Shown in pieces: positions 15,923 to 25,234 of a DNA stretch of 64,000 nucleotides. The DNA comes from Microcella pacifica. GTDB taxonomy: Bacteria; Actinomycetota; Actinomycetes; Actinomycetales; Microbacteriaceae. Each line of letters opens with the position of its first letter. The first letter of the stretch is position 1. The notes below the pieces were generated by a model. The model worked only from the letters and a program-made list of their open reading frames with translations. It did no database searches and was not told where the DNA came from. Made by a program: the position numbers and the translations under genes. The stretch lies in the NCBI RefSeq assembly GCF_009371975.2, contig NZ_VIKT02000003.1, forward strand, positions 123,148 to 187,147, given 5' to 3'.

Positions 15923-16273
15923 ATGACCACCCGAGAACTGCTGCCCGTCATCGACGTCACGGCCTGTTGCTCGCCCCTCACGCGCGACACGATCAGCGCC
16001 GACCACGCCGACGACCTCGCCCGCTCCCTCAAGGCCCTCGCCGACCCCGCGCGCCTGCGGCTCATCTCCATCGTCGCCGCGAGCGACGGCGCCGAGGCAT
16101 GCGTGTGCGACCTCACCGAGCCGCTCGGCCTCAGCCAGCCGACCGTCTCGCACCACCTCAAGGTGCTCGTCGACTCCGGATACCTCGAGCGCGAGAAGCG
16201 CGGCACGTGGGCGTACTTCCGGCTCGTGCCCGGCTCACTCGACTCCGTCGCCCACCTGCTCGTGACCGTCTGA
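15923..16273 (+). CDS. arsR: ArsR-family arsenite-responsive repressor
   Basis: 116 residues with the ArsR winged helix: LARSLKALADPARLRLISIV, recognition helix LSQPTVSHHLKVLVDSG and wing REKRGTWAYFRL. Cys15-Cys16 near the N-terminus and Cys60/Cys62 in EACVCDLTEPLG match the pattern of the Corynebacterium glutamicum type of ArsR, which binds As(III) through an N-terminal pair and one Cys near the DNA-binding helix. ATG 15923 has a purine-rich GAGGGGAAGC upstream. It is followed after 18 bases by an aquaporin gene and is divergent from arsC. Confidence 0.93.
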   Translation: MTTRELLPVIDVTACCSPLTRDTISADHADDLARSLKALADPARLRLISIVAASDGAEACVCDLTEPLGLSQPTVSHHLKVLVDSGYLEREKRGTWAYFRLVPGSLDSVAHLLVTV

Positions 16274-16291
16274 GCGGAAGGACCGCACCCC

Positions 16292-17059
16292 ATGACCCCT
16301 CCCCCGCTCCCCCGCCGCCTGCTCGCCGAATACCTCGGCAGCGCTCTGCTCGCCGCGATCGTCATCGGCTCCGGCATCATGGCGACGACCCTCACGCCCG
16401 ACGTCGGCGTGCAGCTGCTCATCAATGCACTCGCGACAGCGATGGGCCTCACGGTGCTCATCCTCGTCTTCGGCCCCGTCGGCGGGGCGCACTTCAACCC
16501 CGCCGTGACCCTCGCCATCGCGACCCTGGGCGGCATGCGGTGGCGGGATGCCCCCGCGTACGTCGTCGCGCAGATCGCAGGGTGCGCATCCGGCGCGATT
16601 CTCGGCAACGCCATGTTCGCCCTGCCCGCGGTGACGATCAGCACGACCGCGCGCGCGACGGGAGCGAATCTTCTCGCGGAGGTCGTCGCCGCGGCGGGAC
16701 TCGTGCTCGTGATCCTCGCCCTCGTGCGCTCGAACCGTCTCGACTGGGTGGCGCCCGCGGTCGGCGCCTACATCGGCTCGGCGTACTTCTTCACGGCATC
16801 CACGAGCTTCGCGAACCCCGCCATCACGATCGGGCGGATCCTGTCAGACACCTTCGCAGGGATCGCCCCGGCGAGCGCCCCGCCCTTCATCGCCGCGCAA
16901 CTGCTCGGCGCAGCCATCGCCGTCGGGCTCGCCGTGCTGCTCTACCCGCGCACCGTCATCGTCGTCGCCGAGACGCCGGGCGACCCCGGCGAGCCCGGCA
17001 CGCTCACGGACGCCGCCGCGCACGTCGAGCCCGAGACGCAGCGCAGCGGCGCCCACTAG
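16292..17059 (+). CDS. MIP/aquaporin-family channel in the ars locus (AqpS-like)
   Basis: 255 residues with six transmembrane helices and the two MIP half-loops, HFNPAVT (NPA 69-71) and FANPAITIGR (NPA 175-177). An acidic cytoplasmic tail of about 35 residues follows. It is in an operon with arsR and faces arsC. In Sinorhizobium meliloti an aquaglyceroporin (AqpS) replaces the ArsB pump and lets arsenite made by ArsC flow out; the same logic is inferred here because no ArsB or ACR3 gene adjoins. Channel selectivity for As(OH)3 rather than glycerol or water is not provable by reading. Confidence 0.88.
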   Translation: MTPPPLPRRLLAEYLGSALLAAIVIGSGIMATTLTPDVGVQLLINALATAMGLTVLILVFGPVGGAHFNPAVTLAIATLGGMRWRDAPAYVVAQIAGCASGAILGNAMFALPAVTISTTARATGANLLAEVVAAAGLVLVILALVRSNRLDWVAPAVGAYIGSAYFFTASTSFANPAITIGRILSDTFAGIAPASAPPFIAAQLLGAAIAVGLAVLLYPRTVIVVAETPGDPGEPGTLTDAAAHVEPETQRSGAH

Positions 17060-17068
17060 CATCGGCGC

Positions 17069-17500
17069 ATGCCCTTCTGGCGACGCACCTCCAGCGCCGA
17101 CGCGCACCTGCCCAAGAGCGACCGCGGCAGCGGCTCGCTCGACGACTACGACTACGACCTCGTGCCGAACAAGAAGTCGACGACGATGCGGCTCGCCGGT
17201 AGCGACGCCCACCAGGACGAGCTCGCCGCCCTCAGCGGCGAAGACCCTGAGACGCTCACCACCGCGACACCGGCCCGCTCGCTGGAGCAGGATAAGGTGG
17301 ATGCTCCGCTCGAGATCCGCGTCTTCGCCGGGCGCCGCGTGAGCGGCGTCGTCGGCACGGTGCCGCGCGGGCTCGAGGGTGTGGTCGACGAGGCGATCCG
17401 CCGGTTGGAGGGTCGCGGCGACAAGCCGCGCATCCCGATCATGATCGCCGCCACGAAGCACGGCTACCGCGTCGACCTGCAGATGGGCCTCACCCGCTGA
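17069..17500 (+). CDS. Conserved hypothetical protein downstream of the arsenic aquaporin
   Basis: 143 residues, not recognised. The N-terminal half is polar and probably disordered (HLPKSDRGSGSLDDYDYDLVPNKKS). The C-terminal half looks folded: LEIRVFAGRRVSGVVGTVPR, a helix GLEGVVDEAIRRLEGRG, then PRIPIMIAATKHGYRVDLQMG, a beta-alpha-beta arrangement. It starts nine bases after the aquaporin stop and may be co-transcribed with the ars genes, but nothing in it suggests metal binding (no Cys; His only at isolated positions). Unassigned. Confidence 0.7.
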   Translation: MPFWRRTSSADAHLPKSDRGSGSLDDYDYDLVPNKKSTTMRLAGSDAHQDELAALSGEDPETLTTATPARSLEQDKVDAPLEIRVFAGRRVSGVVGTVPRGLEGVVDEAIRRLEGRGDKPRIPIMIAATKHGYRVDLQMGLTR

Positions 17501-17508
17501 TCAGCCGC

Positions 17509-17578
17509 GTCGAGTTGTGCGTTTCTGTCGAACAGGAGTGTCGCGAACCGTCAACTCGACAGAAGCACTCGACTCGAC
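17509..17578. repeat. Second intergenic palindrome, after the hypothetical gene
   Basis: TTCTGTCGA (17523-17531) pairs with TCGACAGAA (17556-17564), and the flanking GTCGAG / CTCGAC arms extend the dyad. It lies between two convergent genes, like the unrelated palindrome at 14848-14903. It may be a bidirectional terminator or a dispersed repeat. Confidence 0.5.
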
Positions 17579-17591
17579 ACCTCTCGGCGCG

Positions 17592-19100
17592 CTAGTGCCC
17601 GGCGCCGAGGTGGCCGGCGAGGCGCCCGTGCAGCGCTGACGACTCGTCATTCATGTCGATGATCTCGACGCTCTTGCCGTAGCGCTCGTACTTCGTCGTG
17701 ATGGCGTCGAGCGAGGCGACCGTCGAGGCGTCCCAGATGTGCGAGCGCGAGAGGTCGATGACGACGTACTCGGGGTCGTCGCGGTAGTGGAACTGCGTCG
17801 TGAGGTCGTTGCTCGAGGCGAAGAACAGCTCCCCGTCGACCGTGTACAGCGCCGACTGCGTTCCGTCGAGTGCGTCGACGATGCGCCGCTCCACGGTCGC
17901 GAAGTGGGCGACCCGGCGGGCGAAGAGCGCCATGGCGACGACCACACCGAGACCGACCCCGATGGCGAGGTTGTGCGTGACGACGACCGCGACGACCGTC
18001 GTCACCATGACGGAGGTCTCGCTCTTCGGCATGCGCCGCAGCGTGCCCAGCTGCACGCTGTGCCAGTCGAACGTCGCGAAGGCCACCATGACCATGACGG
18101 CGACGAGCGCAGCCATGGGGATCGCCGCGACGACGTCGCCGAGGGCGAGTACCAGGACGAGGAGGAACACGCCGGCGAAGAACGTCGAGAGGCGTGTGCG
18201 CGCTCGCGAGACCTTCACGTTGATCATCGTCTGGCCGATCATGGCGCATCCGCCCATGCCGCCGAAGAAGCCGCTGAGCACGTTGGCGATGCCCTGGCCG
18301 TACGCCTCACGGGTCTTGCCCGACGGGGTGTCGGTGATGTCGTCGACGAGCTTCGCCGTCAGCAGCGACTCGAGCAGACCCACGACAGCGAGGGCGATCG
18401 CGTACGGGCCGATGATGCCGAGCGTCTCGAGGTTCAGCGGCACGTCCGGCCAGAGCAGCTCGGGCAGGCTCTCGGGCAGGTCGCCCTGGTCGCCCACGGT
18501 CGGAACCGTGATCGACATCCACGCGACGAGAACCGTCACGACGACGACCGCGACGAGCGGTGCCGGCACGACCGTCGTGAGGCGGGGCATCCCGATCATG
18601 ATGAGGAGGCCGACCGCGACGAGCGGGTAGACCTGCCACGGCACATCGAACAGGTAGGGCAGCTGCGCGGTGAAGATGAGGATCGCGAGCGCGTTGACGA
18701 AGCCGACCATCACCGAGCGCGGAATGAAGCGCATGATCTTGGCGAAGCCGGTCGCCGCCATGACCACCTGGATGAGCCCGCCGAGAATCACCGTGGCGAT
18801 GAAGTAGTCGGTGCCGTACTCGCGCGCGACCGGCGCGATCACGAGCGCGATCGCTCCCGTCGCGGCGGTGATCATGGCGGGGCGTCCGCCGAGGAAGGCG
18901 ATCGCGACGGCCATGACGAACGAGGAGAACAGCCCGACGCGCGGGTCGACGCCCGCGATGATCGAGAAGGCGATCGCCTCGGGGATGAGCGCGATCGCGA
19001 CGACGAGGCCCGCGAGCACCTCGCGCGTGAGGATGCGCGGGCTGCGCAGCGCGCCGAGCGTCTGGGACTGGCGGAACGGAATCTTGGACAGCAGGGACAC
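17592..19100 (-). CDS. SulP-family anion transporter with STAS domain
   Basis: About 502 residues. The membrane part has the SulP opening VLAGLVVAIALIPEAIAFSI and GLFSSFVMAVAIAFLGGRPAMITAATGA, followed by 10-12 helices. The C-terminal 100 residues (ALYTVDGELFFASSNDL, then YVVIDLSRSHIWDASTVASLD) form a STAS domain. Members carry sulfate, bicarbonate or other anions. GTG 19100 is chosen because GAAGGG precedes it with good spacing; an in-frame GTG 12 bases earlier and an ATG at 19160 are alternatives. No sulfur-assimilation or carbonic anhydrase gene adjoins, so the substrate is open. Confidence 0.9.
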   Translation of the reverse strand: MSLLSKIPFRQSQTLGALRSPRILTREVLAGLVVAIALIPEAIAFSIIAGVDPRVGLFSSFVMAVAIAFLGGRPAMITAATGAIALVIAPVAREYGTDYFIATVILGGLIQVVMAATGFAKIMRFIPRSVMVGFVNALAILIFTAQLPYLFDVPWQVYPLVAVGLLIMIGMPRLTTVVPAPLVAVVVVTVLVAWMSITVPTVGDQGDLPESLPELLWPDVPLNLETLGIIGPYAIALAVVGLLESLLTAKLVDDITDTPSGKTREAYGQGIANVLSGFFGGMGGCAMIGQTMINVKVSRARTRLSTFFAGVFLLVLVLALGDVVAAIPMAALVAVMVMVAFATFDWHSVQLGTLRRMPKSETSVMVTTVVAVVVTHNLAIGVGLGVVVAMALFARRVAHFATVERRIVDALDGTQSALYTVDGELFFASSNDLTTQFHYRDDPEYVVIDLSRSHIWDASTVASLDAITTKYERYGKSVEIIDMNDESSALHGRLAGHLGAGH

Positions 19101-19313
19101 GGAGGTCACCCTTCGATCGGGCGCGGATCGCGCGCGCAGGACATGACAGGAGCGCGTCATCGCGCGGCAGGCAGTCCTGCGGGTTCAGCGGCGGCCGCGG
19201 CGCACAGGCACAAGCGGCGTCCAGATCGAACCGGGGGTGTGGGAAGGTGACGCAGACTGCGGCGTCACTCCGAGACTACACGGGGCGTCGTCGGCCCGGC
19301 CGGGGGATGTTCG

Positions 19314-21137
19314 CTAGGCGAGTAGCTCGCCGAGTTCGAGCCAGCGCGTCTCGACGGTCGCGAGCTGCGATTCGAGCCCGCGCACCTGCTCGTGCAGCGC
19401 ACCCATGCCGGCGTAATCGGCGGGGTCGTGCTCGGCGAGCTGCACGTGCAGGGCGTCGACCTGGCCCTGCAGCTTCGCGATCTTGCGCTCGGCGGCGGCG
19501 AGCTCCTTCTCGGCGTTGCGCTTCTCCGCTCCCGACAGGCGAGAGACGGGGGCCGTGGTCGCGGATGCTCCTCCCGCCTCCGTGACGGAGGCGACGGTCG
19601 CGCGCCCCGCATCCTGCGACCCCGTGGGCGCCGCGGCGGACGCCGCGATGCGCAGATACTCGTCGACCCCACCCGGCAGGTGGCGCAGCCGACCGTTCAG
19701 GATCGCGTACTGGTTGTCGGTCACGCGCTCGAGCAGGTAGCGGTCGTGGCTCACGACGACGAGGGTGCCCGGCCACGAGTCGAGCAGGTCCTCGATCGCC
19801 GCGAGCATGTCGGTGTCCATGTCGTTGGTGGGCTCGTCCATGATGAGCACGTTGGGCTCGTCCAGGAGGATGAGCAGCAACTGGAGACGGCGCTTCTGAC
19901 CACCGGAGAGGTCTTTCACGGGGGTGGAGAGCTGCGCCGAGGTGAAGCCCATGCGCTCGAGCAGCTGCCCCGGCGTGAGCTCTTTGCCGCCCGTGACGTA
20001 GGTCGTGCGCTTCTCGGCGATGACGGCGCTCACGCGCTGGTGGGCGACGGCGCTCAGGTCGCCGAGCTGCTGGTCGAGGGTCGCCACGACGACCGTCTTG
20101 CCGCGCTTGACGCGGCCCGTGGTGGGCTTGAGCGAGCCGTCGATGAGCTTGAGGAGCGTCGACTTGCCGGCTCCGTTGATGCCGAGGATGCCCGTGCGCT
20201 CGCCGGGCGCGATGCGCCACTCGACGTCGCGCAGGATCTCGGTGTCGCCGTAGCTCACACCGACGTCGAGCAGGTCGATGACGTCCTTGCCGAGGCGCGA
20301 CGTGGCCATCTGCGCGAGCTCGACGGTGTTGCGCAGCGGCGGCACGTCGGCGATGAGCGCGTTCGCGGCCTCGATGCGGAACTTCGGCTTGGCCGTGCGC
20401 GCGGGGGCGCCGCGGCGCAGCCACGCGAGCTCCTTCTTCATGAGGTTCTGGCGCTTGGCCTCCATCGTCGAGGCCTGGCGGTCGCGCTCCATGCGCTGCA
20501 GCACGTAGGCCGCGTAGCCGCCCTCGAAGGGCTCGACGATCCGGTCGTGCACCTCCCAGGTGTCCTCGCTGATCTCGTCGAGGAACCACCGGTCGTGCGT
20601 CACGACGAGCAGGGCGCCCTGACCGCGCGGCCATCGGCGCTTGAGGTGCTCGGCGAGCCACGCGACGCCGCCGATGTCGAGGTGATTGGTGGGCTCGTCG
20701 AGCACCACGATGTCCCACTCGTGGCTGAGGAGCGCGGCGAGGGCGACGCGGCGGCGCTGGCCGCCGCTCAGGTCGTCGACGAGGGTGCTGCCGGGGATGT
20801 CGGCGATGAGCCCCGCGAGCACGTCGCGCACGTTCGCGTCTCCGGCCCACTCGTGCTCGTCACGATCGCCGACGACGGTGTCGATGACCGTGCGGCCTGT
20901 TCCCAGGTCATCGGTCTGGTCGAGCATCCCGAGGGTCACGCCACGGCGGCGCGTGACGCGACCGTCGTCGGGCTCTTGGAGGCCGGCGAGGATGCGCAGC
21001 AGGGTCGACTTGCCGTCGCCGTTGCGCCCGACGACGCCGATGCGGTCGCCGTCGCCGATGCCCACCGTGACCCCTTCGAGGACGACGCGGGTGGGGTATT
21101 CGACGCGGAGCTGCTCGGCTCCCAGCAGGTGGGCCAT
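19314..21137 (-). CDS. ABC-F family ATPase (Uup-like)
   Basis: 607 residues, two ABC domains and no membrane segment. Walker A is GRNGDGKST (37-45) and later GINGAGKST. The signatures are LSGGQRRRVALA and LSGGQKRRLQLL. Walker B is VVLDEPTNHLD in the first domain and LIMDEPTNDMD in the second. The charged linker around QNLMKKELAWLRRG and a C-terminal coiled-coil tail (LAAAERKIAKLQGQVDALHVQL) place it with Uup-type ABC-F proteins, which act on ribosomes or DNA structures rather than in transport. ATG 21137 is the first start that does not intrude on the upstream IclR gene, from which it is separated by 10 bases. Confidence 0.9.
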   Translation of the reverse strand: MAHLLGAEQLRVEYPTRVVLEGVTVGIGDGDRIGVVGRNGDGKSTLLRILAGLQEPDDGRVTRRRGVTLGMLDQTDDLGTGRTVIDTVVGDRDEHEWAGDANVRDVLAGLIADIPGSTLVDDLSGGQRRRVALAALLSHEWDIVVLDEPTNHLDIGGVAWLAEHLKRRWPRGQGALLVVTHDRWFLDEISEDTWEVHDRIVEPFEGGYAAYVLQRMERDRQASTMEAKRQNLMKKELAWLRRGAPARTAKPKFRIEAANALIADVPPLRNTVELAQMATSRLGKDVIDLLDVGVSYGDTEILRDVEWRIAPGERTGILGINGAGKSTLLKLIDGSLKPTTGRVKRGKTVVVATLDQQLGDLSAVAHQRVSAVIAEKRTTYVTGGKELTPGQLLERMGFTSAQLSTPVKDLSGGQKRRLQLLLILLDEPNVLIMDEPTNDMDTDMLAAIEDLLDSWPGTLVVVSHDRYLLERVTDNQYAILNGRLRHLPGGVDEYLRIAASAAAPTGSQDAGRATVASVTEAGGASATTAPVSRLSGAEKRNAEKELAAAERKIAKLQGQVDALHVQLAEHDPADYAGMGALHEQVRGLESQLATVETRWLELGELLA

Positions 21138-21147
21138 TCGGGAAAGC

Positions 21148-21930
21148 CTACGGGCTCCCCCTGCGCCCCAGCTGCTGCGAGAGCGCGTGCGCGTGCTGCA
21201 GGAGCGCGCGACCGAGCTCGCGGCGGCGGTCGTCGCGGAACCGCGACTCGATGCCCGTGAGAGACAGCGCCCACGCGGGGCGCCCTCGCTCGTCGAACAC
21301 GGCCGCGCCCATGCCCCAGCTGCCCTCGACGAGGAGGCCGGGGTTGACCGAGTACCCGGCCGCACGCGTGCGCTCGAGACGTTCGACGAGCTCGGAGACG
21401 GAGTGCGATGCTCCCCACTCGCCGTCGAGGCGCGCGCGCCCGAGGTACTCGTCACGTTCCTCCTGAGGCAGGAAGGCGAGTATCGCGAGGCCCGCCGAGG
21501 CGACGCCGAGGGGGAAGCGGATGCCTTCGTGCAGCACGAAGGAGCGGATGGGAAAGCTGCCCTCCTCGCGCAGGAGGCACACGGTCTCGTCGCCCCGGCG
21601 CGCGGAGAGGAACGCGCTCTCCCCCGTGAGGCGGGCGAGCTCTCGCACGTGCTCGCGCGCGAGCTCGGCGATGTCGTAGCGCTCGGCCGCGATCGAGCCC
21701 ATGAGGTAGAGCTCGGGGCCTGTGACCCATCCGGCACCATCGCGATCGAGGAAGCCCTCCGTGGCGAGCGCGCTCAGCAGCCGGTGGGCTGTCGGGCGCG
21801 TGAGCCGGGTCGCGGCCGCGACCTCGCTCGTCGAGATCGGCGCGGGGGCGTGGGCGCTCACCGCACGCAGCACCGCGCCGACGCGCGCGACGACCTGGGT
21901 TCCGGCGCGCGGCTCGAGCGGAGCATCCAT
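21148..21930 (-). CDS. IclR-family regulator of the adjacent CoA-transferase/thiolase operon
   Basis: About 260 residues. The N-terminal winged helix has VGAVLRAVSAHAPAPISTSEVAAATRLTRPTAHRLLSAL. The C-terminal effector domain (GSIAAERYDIAELAREHVREL through GAAVFDERGRPAWALSLTG) is typical of IclR. ATG 21930 is taken; an ATG 18 bases earlier is also in frame but would lie within the operator. The gene is divergent from scoA. IclR proteins often respond to aromatic or keto-acid intermediates (as PcaR and PobR do), so it probably controls the scoAB-thiolase operon. Confidence 0.88.
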   Translation of the reverse strand: MDAPLEPRAGTQVVARVGAVLRAVSAHAPAPISTSEVAAATRLTRPTAHRLLSALATEGFLDRDGAGWVTGPELYLMGSIAAERYDIAELAREHVRELARLTGESAFLSARRGDETVCLLREEGSFPIRSFVLHEGIRFPLGVASAGLAILAFLPQEERDEYLGRARLDGEWGASHSVSELVERLERTRAAGYSVNPGLLVEGSWGMGAAVFDERGRPAWALSLTGIESRFRDDRRRELGRALLQHAHALSQQLGRRGSP

Positions 21931-21945
21931 GTCCACATAATGGAC
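21931..21945. promoter_or_regulatory. IclR operator candidate
   Basis: GTCCA-CATAA-TGGAC is a perfect inverted repeat abutting the IclR start codon, in the divergent promoter region of the CoA-transferase operon. Binding here would repress the iclR gene itself and could regulate the operon starting at 22060. Confidence 0.55.
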
Positions 21946-22059
21946 CATCCCTGGCCCGCATTCCACATTGAGCACAAACATTGACCGTGCGGCAGGGGCT
22001 GGATAGCGTCTGCACTCATCAGAATGTGGTCACCGGCGACCCGCTGAGGAGGAGTCGAC

Positions 22060-22791
22060 ATGGGCAGCAGCACGATCAGGAGCTCCGCGGCGGAGGCTCT
22101 CGAACCCGTCGTCGCCGACGGGCAGACGATCGCCGTCGGAGGATTCGGGCTCAGCGGCAACCCCACCGATCTTATCGAAGCGCTGCGCGACCTGGGCGTG
22201 AAGGACCTCACGATCGTGAGCAACAACATGGGCGTCGACGGCGTCGCGCTCGGCCTGCTCATCGAGAACCGCCAGGTGCGCCGCGTCATCTCCTCCTACG
22301 TGGGCGAGAACCGGCTCTTCGCCGAGCAGTACCTCTCGGGAGAGCTCGAGGTGGAGTTCGCGCCGCAAGGGACGCTCGCCGAGCGCATGCGCGCGGGAGG
22401 CGCCGGCATCGGCGGCTTCTACACGCGCACGGGGGTCGGCACGCCCGTCGCCGAGGGCAAGCCCACGCGCGAGCTCGACGGCGTCGAGTACGTGCTCGAG
22501 CGCGGCATCGTCGCCGACGTGGCCCTCGTGCGCGCGCACCGCGCCGACCGCGAGGGCAACCTCGTGTATCGGAAGACGGCGCGCAACTTCAACCCGCTCG
22601 CCGCCATGTGCGGCCGGGTCACCTTCGCCGAGGCGGAGATCATCGAGGAGGACTACCTCGACCCCGACGAGATTCACACCCCGGGTGTCTTCGTGCAGCA
22701 CGTCGTGCTGGCGAGCGACCGCGAGAAGCCCATCGAGAAGCGCACGACGCGCCCGCGAACCGCGAGCGCCGAGACAGACGGAGGTCGCTGA
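22060..22791 (+). CDS. scoA: 3-oxoacid CoA-transferase subunit A
   Basis: 243 residues, CoA-transferase family I. It has the GGFGLSGNP glycine motif near residue 28, [11 protein letters not shown], and [18 protein letters not shown] further on. GGAGGAG precedes ATG 22060. It pairs with the B subunit 2 bases downstream. The enzyme moves CoA from succinyl-CoA to acetoacetate or 3-oxoadipate (the PcaIJ reaction). Because the next gene is an acetyl-CoA acetyltransferase-like thiolase and no protocatechuate genes are present, acetoacetate or a related 3-oxoacid is as likely as 3-oxoadipate. Confidence 0.9.
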   Translation: MGSSTIRSSAAEALEPVVADGQTIAVGGFGLSGNPTDLIEALRDLGVKDLTIVSNNMGVDGVALGLLIENRQVRRVISSYVGENRLFAEQYLSGELEVEFAPQGTLAERMRAGGAGIGGFYTRTGVGTPVAEGKPTRELDGVEYVLERGIVADVALVRAHRADREGNLVYRKTARNFNPLAAMCGRVTFAEAEIIEEDYLDPDEIHTPGVFVQHVVLASDREKPIEKRTTRPRTASAETDGGR

Positions 22792-22792
22792 C

Positions 22793-23436
<644 letters not shown>

Positions 23437-23440
<4 letters not shown>

Positions 23441-24603
23441 GCACCGTCATCGCGGGGTACGCCCGCACACCCTTCGTGAAGTTCTGCGGCGTGTTCTCCG
23501 CCCTCTCCGCAACCGAGCTCGGCGCACACGCGACGACGGCCGCGCTCGAGCGGGCCGGCGTCTCGCCCGATCAGGTGGACCTCGTCGTCGCCGGCCAGGT
23601 GCTCCAGGGCGGCGCGGGGCAGAACCCGGCTCGCCAGACCGCCGTCGCGGCGGGCATCCCGCTCACGACCCCCGCCGCCACTCTCAACGCCGTGTGCCTC
23701 TCGGGCAGCGAGGCCGTCGCCGCGGGCGCCCGCGCGATCGCCGCGGGCGAGGCGCGCATCGTCGTCGCGGTCGGCCAGGAGTCAATGACGCTCGCGCCGC
23801 ACGTGCTGCGCGATGCGCGCATGGGCCGCCGCTACGGAGCGATGGAGGTCGTCGACACGCTCGAGCACGACGGCCTGAGCGATGCCTTCGAGCGCACCTC
23901 GATGGGCTCGCTCACGGAGGGCCACACTGCCACCGCCCGCATCTCGCGCGAGCGGCAGGATGCCTGGGCAGCGCGCTCCCACGCGCGCCTCGCCTCCTCG
24001 GTCGGGTTGCTCGCCGACGAGATCGCACCCGTGACGCCCTCGGCGAAGGTCGGCACAGTCGCCGCCGACGACGGCCTGCGCGCCGACACGACGGTGGAGT
24101 CGCTCGCGCGCCTGCGCCCCGCGTTCGCGAGCGACGGCACCGTCACGGCCGGCAACGCGTCACAGATCTCCGACGGCGCGGCGGCTCTCGTGCTCGTGGA
24201 GGAGTCGTACGCCGCCGAGCTCGGCCTCACTCCGCTCGCACGCGTCGAGGGCGGCGCGCTCGTCGCCGGGCCCGACCTCTCCCTGCTCGAGCAGCCGGCC
24301 CGCGCGATCGAGGCGGCTCTCGGCCGTGCCGGCCTGCGTGTCGACGATCTCGTGGGCGTGGAGATCAACGAGGCCTTCGCCTCCGTGGCCGTGCGGTCCG
24401 CCGACATGCTCGGCATCGATGACGAACTCATCAACCCGCACGGCGGCGCGATCGCTCTCGGCCACCCGATCGGGGCCTCCGGCGCCCGCCTCGTGGGGCA
24501 CCTCGCCCGCCGGCTCCAGGTGCTCGGTGCCGGCTCCCTGGGTGCCGCGGCCCTGTGCGGCGGCGGCGGTCAGGGCTCGGCGATCGTGCTGCGCTCGCTC
24601 TGA
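23437..24603 (+). CDS. Acetyl-CoA acetyltransferase-type thiolase
   Basis: 388 residues. The nucleophile is Cys87 in [10 protein letters not shown]. The C-terminal motifs [19 protein letters not shown] and CGGGGQGSA supply the His and second Cys. At this length, with GQNPARQTA, it fits degradative thiolases that split acetoacetyl-CoA or 3-oxoacyl-CoA with CoA; PcaF-type 3-oxoadipyl-CoA thiolases are near 400 residues. With scoAB it completes the route from a free 3-oxoacid to acetyl-CoA (and succinyl-CoA if the substrate is 3-oxoadipate). The ATG overlaps the scoB stop. Confidence 0.92.
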
Positions 24604-24637
24604 CGCGCAGCCCGCGCGCACAGGGCAGAATAGGGGG

Positions 24638-25234
24638 ATGCCCGCCGACGAGTCGTCCCCGACGCCCACCAGCCCCGCCTCCGCCGACGAGCCGATCGAG
24701 ACCCACCCGATCCGCCGTGTGCTGCCGTGGACGCTCGTCTGGGCGGCCAGCATCATCCTGTTCGACCAGGGCACCAAGTACTGGGCCGAGGCGACGCTCG
24801 AGCGCGGCGTCGGCGTCCCCGTCATCGGCGACTGGATCGAGTGGCGCCTCGTCTACAACCCGGGCGCGGCCTTCGGAATCGGCGGCGACTACACCTGGAT
24901 TCTCGCGATCGTGGCGGCGATCGCCGTCGTCGGCATCGCGATCTTCGTCGCCCGAATCTCGAGCGCGCCGTGGGCTCTCGCCGGCGGAGCGCTCCTGGGC
25001 GGGGCGATCAGCCACCTCGGCGATCGGCTCTTCCGCGAGCCCGGCTTCGCGCGCGGGGAGATCGTCGACTTCATCGACTACTTCGGGTTCTTCGTCGGCA
25101 ACGTCGCCGACATCGCCCTCGTCGGCGGGGCGATCGCGATCGTGCTGCTGAGCCTGCTCGGCGTCAGCCCGAGACGACCCGTGCGCCGTGAACAGGACCC
25201 GTCGCCCGCAGCACCGTCAACTGGGACGCACTGA
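24638..25234 (+). CDS. lspA: Lipoprotein signal peptidase (signal peptidase II)
   Basis: 198 residues with four transmembrane helices. It has FDQGTKYWA (42-50), the conserved NPGAAFG (74-80), and the two catalytic aspartates in [10 protein letters not shown] (Asp129) and GNVADIAL (Asp158). It cleaves prolipoprotein signal peptides ahead of the lipidated Cys. ATG 24638 follows a G-rich AGGGGG. A polar N-terminal extension of about 25 residues and a 25-residue C-terminal tail are longer than in E. coli. The last 71 bases overlap the convergent ispE gene. Confidence 0.93.
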   Translation: MPADESSPTPTSPASADEPIETHPIRRVLPWTLVWAASIILFDQGTKYWAEATLERGVGVPVIGDWIEWRLVYNPGAAFGIGGDYTWILAIVAAIAVVGIAIFVARISSAPWALAGGALLGGAISHLGDRLFREPGFARGEIVDFIDYFGFFVGNVADIALVGGAIAIVLLSLLGVSPRRPVRREQDPSPAAPSTGTH

